This document shows positions 1 through 10,042 of a stretch of DNA of 64,000 nucleotides, in pieces. The position numbers and the translations under genes are program-made. This DNA is from Tillandsia leiboldiana. Taxonomy: Eukaryota; Streptophyta; Magnoliopsida; Poales; Bromeliaceae. Numbering within the stretch: the stretch's first letter is position 1; each line of letters starts with the position of its first letter. Below the pieces are notes generated by a model. The model was not told the DNA's origin. It worked only from the letters and a program-made list of their open reading frames with translations, and did not search any database. The stretch covers positions 9,306,521 through 9,370,520 of the forward strand of contig CM055065.1 of the NCBI GenBank assembly GCA_029204045.2. Direction: 5' to 3'.

Positions 1-1
1 T

Positions 2-627
2 ATCGACGACATCCTGATCTACTCGCATACCGACGAGGAACATGAGGACCACTTGCTGACCATTCTCCAGACTCTCAGGGATCAGAAGTTGTTCGCTAAA
101 CTCAAGAAATGTGAATTTTGGCTTCGCGAAGTGGGATTTTTGGGGCACGTGATTTCGGCGGAGGGGATTGCAGTGGATCCAAAGAAGGTGGAGTCGGTGA
201 TCAACTGGCATCCGCCGACTACAGTGACGGAGATCCGCAGTTTCTTGGGCCTGGCGGATTATTACAGACGCTTCGTCGAGGGGTTCTCGAAGATTGCTGC
301 CCCTCTGAACCGGTTAACCAGGAAAGGAGAAAAATTTGCGTGGACGGCCCAATGCCAGGAGAGCTTTGAAGAACTCAAGAAAAGGCTAACCAGGGCACCT
401 GTACTTGTACTACCGACACCCGGAGAGGATTTCGAAGTTTACTGCGACGCGTCATGGATCGGCCTTGGGGGTGTACTGATGCAACAAGGGAAGGTAATAG
501 CCTATGCTTCTAGGCAATTGAAGGAATATGAAAGGAATTACCCGACACATGATTTAGAGCTGGCTGCAGTCGTTTTTGTTTTAAAGCTTTGGAGGCACTA
601 CCTCTTTGGTGTCCACTGTAATGTGTT
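2..627 (+). pseudogene. gypsy P pol: 3' part of reverse transcriptase and first half of RNase H
   Basis: The window opens inside a Ty3/gypsy polyprotein: the first codons read I-D-D-I-L-I-Y-S, the RT catalytic loop. They are followed by the typical thumb block (KKCEFWL, FLGHVIS) and the SFLGLADYYRRFVEGFS block. The RNase H domain then starts (YCDAS, ASRQLKEYERNYPTHDLELAAVV). The reading frame is open until base 627, where copia I is inserted; downstream codons of the long ORF there belong to I's LTR. RNase H resumes at 6469 after the 5-bp duplication GTGTT (623-627 and 6469-6473). Domain order and the chromodomain at 7990-8230 place the element in the Tekay/Del chromovirus clade. Gag, protease and the RT N-terminus lie off the window. 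It is partial and interrupted, so not functional. Confidence 0.93.
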
Positions 628-1145
628 TGTTACGGCTTTTTGTGTTGGCATATTTCGTGAGTTGAGTCGGAGGCTTGAAGTGATCAAATTGTCAATCAGC
701 AATCGAAGACCTAGAGAAGATTCAACAAGAGCTCAAGTTGACACTCAGTGTTTTGAGTCTTGAAGATTGAAGTAGAAGAATTGTGGATCATATACATCAA
801 TCTCAAGGAAAATGGATTCAGAATGATCAGGTACGTTTAACTAAATAATTTTGGTGATCCGAATACATTTGAGTAGTTTAGAAACACTTGGATAAGTTTT
901 CATTGCATAAAAGTCAAAAACTATTTTTTCAGGAAATCCGTTCAGGACTGGAAATTCTTTTAAGGACTGTTTTGTTAATCCAGTCCGGACCGTGGATTCC
1001 AGTCCGGACCCCGAACCTTGTTTTTTCAGGAATATCTGAAAAAAAGACGACAGTCCGGATCATCCAATCTAGTCCGGACCGTCGTGCGAGAAAAATTCTG
1101 TTAAGTCAGTTTTTGATGCTTATCTCTTTCCAAAGGTTTCTAACC

Positions 1146-1153
1146 TATAAATA
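1146..1153 (+). promoter_or_regulatory. TATA box of copia I LTR
   Basis: TATAAATA lies downstream of the TCCGGA cluster and just upstream of an AGGGTTTCTCAAG leader. The same box is at 5818-5825 in the 3' LTR, 39193-39200 in G, and as TATAAG at 42954-42959 and 50115-50120 in F. Confidence 0.75.
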
Positions 1154-1383
1154 GACACTTAGGGTTTCTCAAGAACTACCGATTAATTAATAAAATACTT
1201 GAGAGCAACCCTAGAGGCTAGGTTTTTTATCGTTCTTCTTTTAGGCTCTTTTAGGTCAATTCGACGGTTCTTCCAAGATCTATCTTTTGTCGAATTGATC
1301 TAATCTTTGCTTAGATATTCCATCCATGGTTCCTCAATGATAATCTAAGCAAAGGATCACCATCGAAGCTTTTATCAAGTTTG

Positions 1384-1486
1384 CGTCGTGGATTCGACAT
1401 AGCATCGTGGATTCGATGTGTTGAAGGCGTTTCGTGGATTCGAAACGTGTGCTCGTGGATTCGAGTGGCGTTCGTAGATTCGAACG
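1384..1486 (+). other. array of five stem-loops with TGGATT loops, copia I leader
   Basis: Five inverted repeats flank the 6-base core TGGATT (one copy TAGATT). The stems are GTCG/CGAC (1385-1398), CATCG/CGATG (1403-1418), CGTTTCG/CGAAACG (1428-1447), CTCG/CGAG (1452-1465) and CGTTCG/CGAACG (1469-1486). The stem sequence differs in each copy while pairing is kept. The array lies about 230 nt after the TATA box, so it should be transcribed. See the first finding. Confidence 0.85.
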
Positions 1487-1798
1487 TGTGCAGTGGACGT
1501 GCAATCGGTGAGCGCAAGGTCCGAAGAAGTTGAAGGAGGGGTTGAGTCCGCGGAGTCATAAATCACCTTGTTATTCTTCTTTTCTTAGTGGATTGTTATT
1601 GCGTGTTGGTCCCGTGGTTTTTCTCCTGGATTGGAGTTTCCACGTATATCTCGGTGTGCTATTTTTATTTTCCGCATTGGTTTTTATTTTACACTGAGAT
1701 TGGTTTTATAAGTATTACACCTATTCACCCCCTCTCTAGTTGTTTGATAGTACCTATTTAGATCCGTGTGGATCCTTAAATATATAAAAACCTACAAG

Positions 1799-1809
1799 TG
1801 GTATCAGAG
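1799..1809 (+). other. primer-binding site of copia I
   Basis: TGGTATCAGAG, two bases after the LTR, is complementary to the 3' end of plant initiator-tRNA-Met, the usual primer of SIRE-type elements. Confidence 0.9.
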
Positions 1810-1830
1810 AGGGTTTTAGGTTTATCTATC

Positions 1831-3786
1831 ATGTCGGGTGGAAGTGGTAATATTTATAGACCTCCTCTTTTTTATGGGACTAATTATGCTTATTGGAAAG
1901 TGCGGATGAGAGCCTTTCTCATCGCAATTGATGAGCGAGTATGGCAATCCGTGGAATATGGTTGGGTGCATCCTGTTGAGGAAGTAGGAAATTCTACTAC
2001 CCCAAAACCTTGCTCTTGATGGTCCAAAGAGGAATTCGAAAGATCTTCTTACAATGGGAAAGGTATGAACGCTTTATTTAATTCTCTTTCCTCGACTGAG
2101 TTCACACGAATTTCCGCGTGTGAAACTGCGAAGGAAATTTGGGATATTCTCAAAATTACACATGAGGGTACTAATCTTGTAAAAATTCAAAAGCTCCAGA
2201 TGCTTACAAGTCAATTTGACTCTATTCATATGGAATAGCATGAATTGTTTACAGATTATTACACTAGACTTCAAGATGTAATCAATACTTGTGCTAATTT
2301 AGGAGAAAAGATCCCGGAGTCGAAAATTGTAAGAAAGATACTTCGGACTTTTCCGAAACGGTTTAGGGCAAAGGTTACCGCCATTGAAACCGTTAGTCAT
2401 CCGGATGAGATGAGAGTAGAGGAATTAGTAGGTGCTTTACAAACTTATGAGATGACTTTTCCTACTAATCAAGTTTCTTCCAAGTCTTCTTCTAAGCTTA
2501 CAGGTATTGCATTCAAATCAACAAAGGAAGAAGATGGCGAATCGAGTTCCGACGATGAAATCACTTTTGCCAATTTTGAAGAACAATTGGCGCGGATCGT
2601 AAAGAAAATTCGTCAGAAGTTTTGGAAGAATCGAACCGATGGATCTTCATCCTCGAAATCATCTAAAGGATCATCGGGTTCTAAATCCTCTAACCTCAAA
2701 AGCTCTGCAAAACCTTCTAAAGAAAAAGATGAATTCGAAGGGGAAATCCAATGTTATAGATGCAAAGGCTACGGCCATATTTCAACGGATTGTCCTTCTC
2801 CGAAATCATATAAAAAGAAGGCTTTGCAAGCGAAAACTTGGGACGATTCTACTTCTAATGAATCGACCTCAAGTAAAGAGGAAAAAGTCGTTGCCTTTCA
2901 TGCCTCTCAAATTCCCTCTTCTAATGTTTGCTTATCATCTTTAATCACTGACTCTATTCCTTTGATTTTGCATGAAACATCAACATCCGGCGGAGAGTCA
3001 TCAAGTGAGGGGGAGTCGGACGAAGAAGAACTCGTTGAGGCATATCAACAACTTCTAACGGAATCAAAAAAGATGGCCAAGCATATTAAGAAGTTGAGGA
3101 AGCAACGACTTGAGATTCAAGACGAGAATCATGCTTTAAAGATCAAACTTCATGATCTCGAGGAGGAACGAGAGCTTTTATTGGACAATAATAAAATCCT
3201 CCAAGAAAAGATAAATCAATCGGAAACGATCATTAATTCCCATATTAACAAGATTGATTTTCTAGAAAAATAGTTTGAGGAAATTCATGTCACCAACCAA
3301 GCCTTGACCAAGCAAGTTCATCAACTTAAATCCGACATACAAAGGCATTCAACCGGTTCCAAGAAATTTGATTGTATGTCCGGATTAGGTCAAACAAGCA
3401 AGGTTGGTTTGGGATTTAAAAAGAACCAAACTGTGAAGGCTTCAAGTTCCACAACTAAATTGAAAGGAAGAACTTGTCACCAATGTGGACTTGAAGGACA
3501 CTTGATGAAGTCGTGCCCGAAAAAGAGAAAGAGGAATTCTTCGGCAACTTCATCTACGGAGCGAACTCAATGGAATCAAAAGACACATCAAGACAAAGGA
3601 GTTCACTCAACCCACCAAAGGTCCGTGCCACAACATCAATCATTCAAGTGGATCACTGCGAGGCAAAGACCTAAGGTGGATCAACAGTCAAAGCTATCAT
3701 CTCCCAACCACAATGAATCAAGACAACCCAAAATCCGACGATTTTGGATTCGGAAAGGTGATATCTTTCCTTGTCTTAAGTTCTAA
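1831..3786 (+). pseudogene. gag: copia I gag (UBN2-type capsid, two CCHC zinc knuckles), three in-frame stops
   Basis: One reading frame from ATG 1831 to TAA 3784-3786 (about 650 codons), broken only by stops TGA 2017-2019, TAG 2236-2238 and TAG 3271-3273. The N-terminus shows the plant copia gag start (PPLFYGTNYAYWKVRMRAF). The middle is UBN2-like (FTDYYTRLQDVINTCANLGE, then a VEELVGALQTYEM block). Two knuckles follow: C-Y-R-C-x4-H-x4-C near 2751 and C-H-Q-C-x4-H-x4-C near 3477. An acidic, coiled-coil-like stretch of about 120 residues lies between them. The LGQTS-GLGF block near 3385 is typical of the SIRE/Maximus gag tail. Pol does not follow; the frame closes and 1.5 kb of non-coding DNA begins. 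The protein would normally coat the element RNA in cytoplasmic particles. With three stops it is dead, though the single frame suggests recent inactivation. Confidence 0.9.
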
Positions 3787-4204
3787 ATAGCTTATGACTG
3801 TATGTAATACTTTGATTGGTTTTCCTTTCATATTTTTCTGAATCTCTGCATTACATGTTTTCAATGCTCTTCGTTTTTATGTTTTGTTTTTAAACAAAAG
3901 GGTTTTAACGAACAAGTGCATTGAATAAAAAGGGTTTTCACTTTCAATCACTCCAATTTAATTTTATATGAATTATCAACTTTACTCCATAATCATAATT
4001 TTTGAAGATACTTCATTATAAGAGTTTTTGATAATTATATTCATCAAATTTTAGTAATCATGTGTGATATTTAGATGATTATTCTATCTTGGTTGTGTGA
4101 GTTCTTTGTGATAAACATGAGACAACCGATAGACTAAAATTTGGGATTTAATTCTTTCACATAAGAGATTGTATTTTCTTACAAGGGTAATAAAATGAAT
4201 TGCA

Positions 4205-4440
4205 AAAGATGTGGAAAGAGTTACATCCGAAAGGAGTGTGAAAACTACCACCACATATTGGAAAGAGCTGCCACCCCGGTCGTCCGGTTTGTGTGTGAAG
4301 CTACCACATGTTTTGAATGCTAGGAAAATATTTTTGAAATTTTTTAGTTGAAGCATTCGAAGATTTATATTCAATGTTCTTATTTTGATTAATCTCCTGG
4401 TTGGTATAAGGTGGGATAGTTAAAAGATGCTCAAAGAGCC
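4205..4440 (+). other. conserved non-coding block shared with copia F
   Basis: Two segments match F at 46249-46480 far better than the flanks do. The first is GATGTGGAAAGAGTTACATC through a CGG-TCGT-CCG hairpin to CTACCACATGT. The second is GGTTGGTATAAGGTGGGAT followed by GATGCTCAAAGAGCC. The sequence between them is diverged. Function unknown; an RNA structure is possible. Confidence 0.7.
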
Positions 4441-4916
4441 ACCCTTAGGTATTTTAGTGCTTAATTCAAAATTGATGTCATTTGGAAATCTCTGTAAGTC
4501 ATCTTTGTAAATTCGTTACATCTTGATAGAGTTTGGATCTCAAGATTATTTTTGATGACTTGTGTTTGACGAATATAATATGAAAAACGGTTTATAATGT
4601 CTTATCTTTGTTTTTCATAATTTCGGAGTAAATCTTTTTAATTTTTGTAAAATTAATTGGATTGAATGACATCTATGTGATCTCATATTATTTTCAAGCA
4701 CTTAAATTGTTTTCTTGATGGAATACAAATCGGTAATTCAAATATTTCAAAATCTGGATTTGTTTCAAGAAATTATTTGATTTTTGCTTTCGAGTACCAG
4801 TACGCAATCTGTGTTTTTGTTATATACCGAAACTGAGCTTTTATCTCTCTTTCTCTATGAACTAATGCTGTTAGTGATTTCCTTTTTTCTAGTATGTTCA
4901 CTGTTTGACAATTTGT

Positions 4917-4935
4917 GACGAAAAGGGGGAGAAGA
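4917..4935 (+). other. internal polypurine tract of copia I
   Basis: GACGAAAAGGGGGAGAAG, about 370 bp upstream of the 3' LTR. Like stretches occur at 48991-49007 in F and 38122-38136 in G, each in addition to the tract that abuts the LTR. Confidence 0.6.
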
Positions 4936-5300
4936 GAAATAGGGGGAGACGGAGATGAGATCATTGAGATAGGGGGAGATGATAAAAAAGGAGCCGAAAA
5001 ACAAAAAGAACCAAAAGGACGAATCAAATGTAGGATATAACTTTAATTTTTGACAACTGACTTTTGATTTGTTTGGAGTTTTGTTTTGCAGGATCTACAT
5101 CACTTTAAGACTCCAAGTCCTAAGTCATAGAGTTTATTTTAAGACTGGTTTAAATGTAATTTTTGTTTATTCGATCTTTCACGCAAAGAAAGTCAATATT
5201 TTGGTGATGACATTGATTTTCGATTTTTTGGTTTAAGATGAGTGTCTTAAGCGTTTTATGTATTTTTGGGTTTTGTCACAAAATTGCCAAAGGGGGAGAT

Positions 5301-6468
5301 TGTTACGGCTTTTTGTGTTGGCATATTTCGTGAGTTGAGTCGGAGTCTTGAAGTGATCAAATTGTCAATCAGCAATCGAAGACTTAGAGAAGATTCAACA
5401 AGAGCTCAAGTTGACACTCAGTGTTTTGAGTCTTGAAGATTGAAGTAGAAGAATTGTGGATCATATACATCAATCTCAAGGAAAATGGATTCAGAATGAT
5501 CAGGTGCGTTTAACTAAATAATTTTGGTGATCCGAATACATTTGAGTAGTTTAGAAACACTTGGATAAATTTTCATTGCATAAAAGTCAAAAACTGTTTT
5601 TTCAGGAAATCCGTTCAGGACTGGAAATTCTGTTAAGGACTGTTTTGTTAATCCAGTCCGGACCGTGGATTCCAGTCCGGACCCCGAACCTTGTTTTTTC
5701 AGGAATTGCTGAAAAAAGACGACAATCCGGATCAGCCAATCCAGTCCGGACCGTCGTGCGGGAAAAATTCTGTTAAGTCAGTTTTTGATGCTTATCTCTT
5801 TCCAAAGGTTTCTAACATATAAATAGACACTTAGGGTTTCTCAAGAACTACCGATTAATTAATAAAACACTTGAGAGCAACCTTAGAGGCTAGGTTTTTT
5901 ATCGTTCTTCTTTTAGCCTCTTTTAGGTCAATTCGACGGTTCTTCCAAGATCTATCTTTTGTCGAATTGATCTAATCTTTGCTTAGAGATTCCATCCACG
6001 GTTCCTCAATGATAATCTAAGCAAAGGATCACCATCGAAGCTTTTATCAAGTTTGCGTCGTGGATTCGACGTAGCATCGTGGATTCGATGTGTTGAAGGC
6101 GTTTCGTGGATTCGAAACGTGTGCTCGTGGATTCGAGTGGCGTTCGTGGATTCGAACGTGTGCAGTGGACGTGCAATCGGTGAGCGCAAGGTCCGAAGAA
6201 GTTGAAGGAGGGGTTGAGTCCGTGGAGTCGGTAATCACCTTGTTATTCTTCTTTTCTTAGTGGATTGTTATTGCGTGTTGGTCCCGTGGTTTTTCTCCTG
6301 GATTGGAGTTTCCACGTATATCTCGGTGTGCTATTTTTATTTTCTGCATTGGTTTTTATTTTGCACTGAGATTGGTTTTATAAGTATTACACTTATTCAC
6401 CCCCCCTCTAGTTGTTTGATAGTACCTATTTAGATCCGTGTGGATCCTTAAATATATAAAAACCTATA
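5301..6468 (+). repeat. 3' LTR of copia I
   Basis: Starts directly after the polypurine tract at 5289-5300 and ends at the GTGTT duplication. It has the same TATA box (5818-5825) and five stem-loops (6056-6158). All five loops here read TGGATT, and the first stem is a full CGTCG/CGACG. Confidence 0.95.
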
Positions 6469-8232
6469 GTGTTCTCGGACCACCAAAGTCTTAAATACCT
6501 GTTCACCCAGAAGGAATTAAATTTGCGGCAGAGACGGTGGTTAGAGTTGTTGAAGGACTACGATCTATCAATTCAATACCACCCCGGGAAGGCAAATGTA
6601 GTAGCAGACGCTTTGAACAGGAAGGGGCAATTGGAAGGGACATCAGCAGGCGCGATCACTAAACAGAATAGCTTGATCGCGGAGTTCTCACGATTGAAGT
6701 TGGAGGTGGTACCAGTAGGAACGGTCACTCGACTGTTGTCCTTGATAGTCAAACCTACGTTGTTCGAGAAGATCCGGGAGGTGCAACGGACCGATCCGCA
6801 CTTACAGTTCGTCCGGGATAGGATTCCCCCGAACCAGGAGAGCGACTTTTCGGCGGGGGACGACGGCACCCTACGTTTCCGTGGGCAGATTTGCGTGCCC
6901 GATTCGTCGGAATTGAAGGAGGAGATCTTGTCAGAGGCACACCGCGCCCCCTATGCGGCGCATCCGGGAGGCACGAAGATGTACAGGGACCTCAAGCAGA
7001 CCTTCTGGTGGCCTAGACTGAAGGGAGATGTGACACGGCATGTAGCTCACTGTCTGGTTTGTCAACAGATAAAGGCCGAACACCAGCGACCGGCGGGAAA
7101 GTTGCAACCTCTACCGGTGCTAGAGTGGAAGTGGGATCGAATTACCATGGATTTCGTCACTGGGTTCCCACGTTCGCAGCAGGGGCACGACGCGGTCTGG
7201 GTCATAGTGGACCGGTTAACCAAGTCAGCCCATTTCCTGCCTATTCATACGACATGGACCCGAGATCGGTTAGCTCAAGTCTACATTAGCGAGATCGTGA
7301 GGTTGCACGGGGTGCCAGCATCGATCACTTCAGATAGAGACACGCGTTTCGTCTCAAACTTTTGGCGGAGTCTACAACGGGCTCTGGGGACCAAACTGCA
7401 GTTTAGCACAGCCTTCCACCCCCAGACGGACGGACAATCTGAGCGGGTGATCCAGACTCTCGAGGACATGCTTCGCGCCTGTGTACTTGATTTGGGAGAC
7501 GGATGGTCACGCTACCTACCCCTCGTGGAATTCGCCTACAACAACAGCTACCAGGCCAGCATACAGATGGCGCCATATGAAGCCTTATACGGGAGACGTT
7601 GTCGATCCCCGATCTGTTGGGACGATTTAGGGGAAAGGAAGTTTTTGAGACCAGACTTGGTAGAAGAGACTGAAGAGAGGGTACGCCTCATCAGACAGCG
7701 TTTACTGACCGCCCAAAGTCGACAAAAGAGCTACGCAGACCAGAGGCGCCGCGACTTGGAGTTTCAAGCGGGGGAGCAAGTGTTACTACGAGTCTCGCCA
7801 TCCAAAGGAATTAAGCGGTTCGGGCTGAGGGGCAAGTTGAGCCCACGGTTTGTGGGGCCATTTGAGATCTTGGAGCGCATCGGCCCGGTGGCTTACCGCC
7901 TAGCCCTACCACCAAACCTCGACCGAATCCATGATGTGTTCCACGTTTCAATGCTCCGGAAATACCTCCCTGACCCATCGCATGTACTAGACGTCACTAC
8001 TCTCGAACTTAAAGAGGACATGAGCATCGAGGAAACACCGGTACGGATCCTAGCGAGGGAGAGTAAAACGCTGCGCAACCGAACAATCCCCTACGTGAAG
8101 GTGCTTTGGAGCAACCATGAAGAGCGAGAAGCGACTTGGGAACTAGAGTAAAAAATGAGGGAGTGCTACCCTGACCTTTTCACCGCGACCCAGGATTATG
8201 TTTCGGGGACGAAACTTGTTTTTAAGAGGTGA
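6469..8232 (+). pseudogene. gypsy P pol: RNase H end, integrase, chromodomain
   Basis: RNase H resumes (FSDHQSLKYLFTQKELNLRQRRWLELL) in frame with the part ending at 627. An H2C2 zinc-binding domain follows (HRAPYAAHPGG with C-L-V-C near 7051). The integrase core has D in TMDFVTGF (about 7149), D in TSDRDTRF (about 7332) and E in DGQSERVIQ (about 7440). The GPF module is near 7857 and the chromodomain begins near 7990 (VRILAR, VLWSNHEEREATWELE). A TAA at 8149-8151 cuts the chromodomain; beyond it the same frame continues through a matching tail (CYPDLF) to TGA 8230-8232, which looks like the ancestral stop. Integrase inserts element cDNA into chromatin, and chromodomains of this clade are thought to steer insertion. 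This is the best-preserved integrase in the window, but the polyprotein is split by copia I. Confidence 0.93.
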
Positions 8233-8236
8233 GTGA

Positions 8237-9086
8237 TGTAGTAACCGCCCTTTTAATTTGGAAATTTTTTTTATTTACTTCACTTTTAGTGGTCCGGCGG
8301 GGGTTAATAGTTTGATTATTTCTGGGCAGACCGTCGGGGCTCGCGGGTATTTTTAGGTGTTAGAGCTCGCGAAAAGGGGAAAGGTGACGTGATCGGATTC
8401 GAATTCCGACCCCGGGATCTCCCAGAATTAATTTTTGAAGGTTGCTGGCAGTTCCGGGTGCATCGAAAGATGTGCGGGCGATCGGCATGCTTTTCGAGGT
8501 AAATTGGACCCCTGGTTCGCACCCCAATTGATTATGATTTTTGGGGATTTAGGGTTGGTTCCCATTTCTCATTCGTGCGTTAGGTCTTTTTAGAGCGCGT
8601 GCGGAAAAACCCCAAGTCTTGATTTTTTCCCTCCTTCCAACTGTTGGCGTGAAGAACCGAGGCGACGAGACGGGAAGAAGGAAGGACAATCGCGTTTCCT
8701 GCGGAGTCCGGCGAACGAGAACGGGACGATCCTCCTTCTTCCTCCCTTACAGGCGAAACTGAGGTCCGGTAAGCACACCAAGACGCGGAAGAACCGAGCG
8801 TTGATCATTATGCAAGAAAGGTGGGTACTCGTTCTGAGGTTTAGTGTCGGGATTTGAAAACTGTAAACATATTTCAATTGCTCGACTAACTGTGCTAATC
8901 TTTGGTGATCTCTATGGTTCATTATTATTGGTTTTGTTTTGTGTACTTGGTTACGATGCTCGAGGCTGCAGCACGCGCACCCGCGGTTTGGCCACCGCAA
9001 AGGGTGTGCTTTTCCGGAAAAGTAATCTATGACCCGTGTTACCCCGTGAGGTGACGTAGTGGGGGCCCTCGTAGGTGGGGGGTTTG
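8237..9086 (+). repeat. truncated 3' LTR of gypsy P
   Basis: Begins TGTAGTAACC just after a weak polypurine stretch (AAGAGGTGAGTGA). It is alignable with solo LTR E read in reverse, in the blocks around GAATTCCGACCCCGGGATCT and the twin palindrome 8983-9022. It stops abruptly at the TRIM, and the 3' portion is missing. Reading frames here are not convincing. Confidence 0.85.
8983..9022 (+). other. conserved hairpin plus palindrome in P-type LTR
   Basis: GCGGT-TTGGCC-ACCGC followed by the perfect 14-bp palindrome CTTTTCCGGAAAAG. The same pair is found in E (30098-30136, reverse) and, partly decayed, in H (42225-42260). Confidence 0.75.
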
Positions 9087-9662
9087 TGTGACGCCCCACT
9101 TCCCAGGGGGTCATCCATCCTAGAACTACTCTAGCTCTAGCACGCTTAACTCTTATGTTCCTCTTGGATCTTGCTACCATCCAAAATGCTATAGCCGGGT
9201 TAGAGATTTAGTCCTATTATATCATTTATATAGAGGACTAATCCAAATTCCGGGGGTGTTACATTCTTCCCCCCTTTAAGCCCTGACGTCCACGTCAGGC
9301 TCAAGCACACTCACAAGCACCAGGCGATGTGAGACTCGTCTCGCTAGCCTTAGCCGACCTTGTGAGGAGCTGCACTCCACTCACAACGGTCATTAGCCGG
9401 GGAGCCTCGCTCTACCCGCTATACAACCCTGGCTCAGCCGAGACTCATCTCACATTTTCGGCTGGTGAATGTCTCTGATACCAACTGTGACGCCCCACTT
9501 CCCAGGGGGTCACCCATCCTAGAACTACTCTAGCTCTAGCACGCTTAACTCTCATGTTCCTCTTGGATCTTGCTACCATCCAAAATGCTATAGCCGGGTT
9601 AGAGATTTAGTCCTATTATATCATTTATATAGAGGACTAATCCAAATTCTGGGGGTGTTACA
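9087..9662 (-). mobile_element. TRIM (terminal-repeat retrotransposon in miniature) T
   Basis: 576 bp with two near-identical 177-bp direct terminal repeats (9087-9263 and 9486-9662) that read TGTAACACCC...CGTCACA on the minus strand. Next to the right repeat is CTCTGATACCA (9473-9483), the reverse complement of the initiator-tRNA-Met primer site. Next to the left repeat is the complement of a polypurine tract (9264-9280). The interior is 222 bp and non-coding; it includes an inverted repeat CCTGACGT-CC-ACGTCAGG near 9283. No 5-bp duplication is found: the left flank ends GTTTG (P's LTR) and the right begins ACCAT (G's envelope-like ORF). Confidence 0.88.
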
Positions 9663-10042
9663 ACCATTCCCAATGATCATTTTGCGAATCCTAAGAAAAT
9701 TTGACGTCGATATTTGCTCATCAAGCTATATGCATAGTTTGGGAACTATCAATGATTCAACAGTTGTGAAGTCACTCCCGAAGAAACCATATGACACCCC
9801 CACACCTCCTCGTGGCAAGAGATATTCAGCAACAGCAACAACAACAGCAAAAACAACAACAACAACAACAGCAGCAGCAATAGCAGCAACAACACAACCA
9901 GCAGCAACAGCTTCAGGTCTTGAACCTTTTGATACCTCAGAGGATGAAGCCTCTGTCACATCCATTTATCGGGAGCAACAACGCTTGTCTTTAGAACAAG
10001 AAAGGATTTCTATTGAGCAAGGTCGGATTGCTTCGGACCTTC
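9663..10042 (+). pseudogene. copia G envelope-like ORF, middle part
   Basis: Codes for PFPMIILRILRKF...SSSYMHSLGT...VKSL, a close match to residues in the C-terminal half of the envelope-like ORF of F (48450-48790). A low-complexity T/A/Q-rich linker and SVTSIYREQQRLS follow. The N-terminal half is missing because the TRIM junction replaces it. The C-terminal end lies at 37897-38024, on the other side of gypsy A, flanked by the duplication CCTTC (10038-10042 and 37892-37896). The family resembles the third ORF of SIRE-type elements and Pfam-type putative plant transposon proteins. Function unproven. Confidence 0.85.

Larger units (their letters stand above)
628..1796 (+). repeat. 5' LTR of copia I
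   Basis: Matches 5301-6468 almost base for base. It holds U3 with four TCCGGA palindromes (about 970-1085), a TATA box at 1146-1153, and then a leader with five stem-loops (1384-1486). It ends CCTACA two bases before the primer-binding site. Confidence 0.95.
3787..5288 (+). other. non-coding interior of copia I
   Basis: No ORF with recognisable domains. It replaces the pol and envelope-like region of a full SIRE-type element. It contains a block conserved with copia F (4205-4440) and a polypurine stretch (4917-4935). The rest is AT-rich and unremarkable. Confidence 0.75.
628..6468 (+). mobile_element. Ty1/copia element I (SIRE/Maximus-like), gag-only derivative
   Basis: A complete 5.84-kb LTR element inserted in the RNase H of gypsy P. 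It begins TGTTACGG, ends CCTATA (CA decayed to TA; the 5' LTR ends CCTACA), and is flanked by GTGTT at 623-627 and 6469-6473. The order is LTR 628-1796, primer-binding site 1799-1809, gag 1831-3786, non-coding 3787-5288, polypurine tract AAAGGGGGAGAT at 5289-5300, LTR 5301-6468. No protease, integrase, RT or RNase H is visible, so mobility would have needed proteins in trans. The two LTRs are very similar, so the insertion is fairly recent. Confidence 0.93.

Noticed and set aside
888..1154. Short ORF in the copia I LTR (also 5561-5776)
   Set aside because: It lies in U3 upstream of the TATA box, is not shared as a frame with G or F, and has no domain.
9473..9483. tRNA-like fragment
   Set aside because: It is an 11-base primer-binding site complement, not a tRNA gene; the same holds for the other primer sites.
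9087..9662. MITE or other DNA transposon
   Set aside because: The ends are direct, not inverted, repeats, and a primer site and polypurine tract are present, so a TRIM fits.
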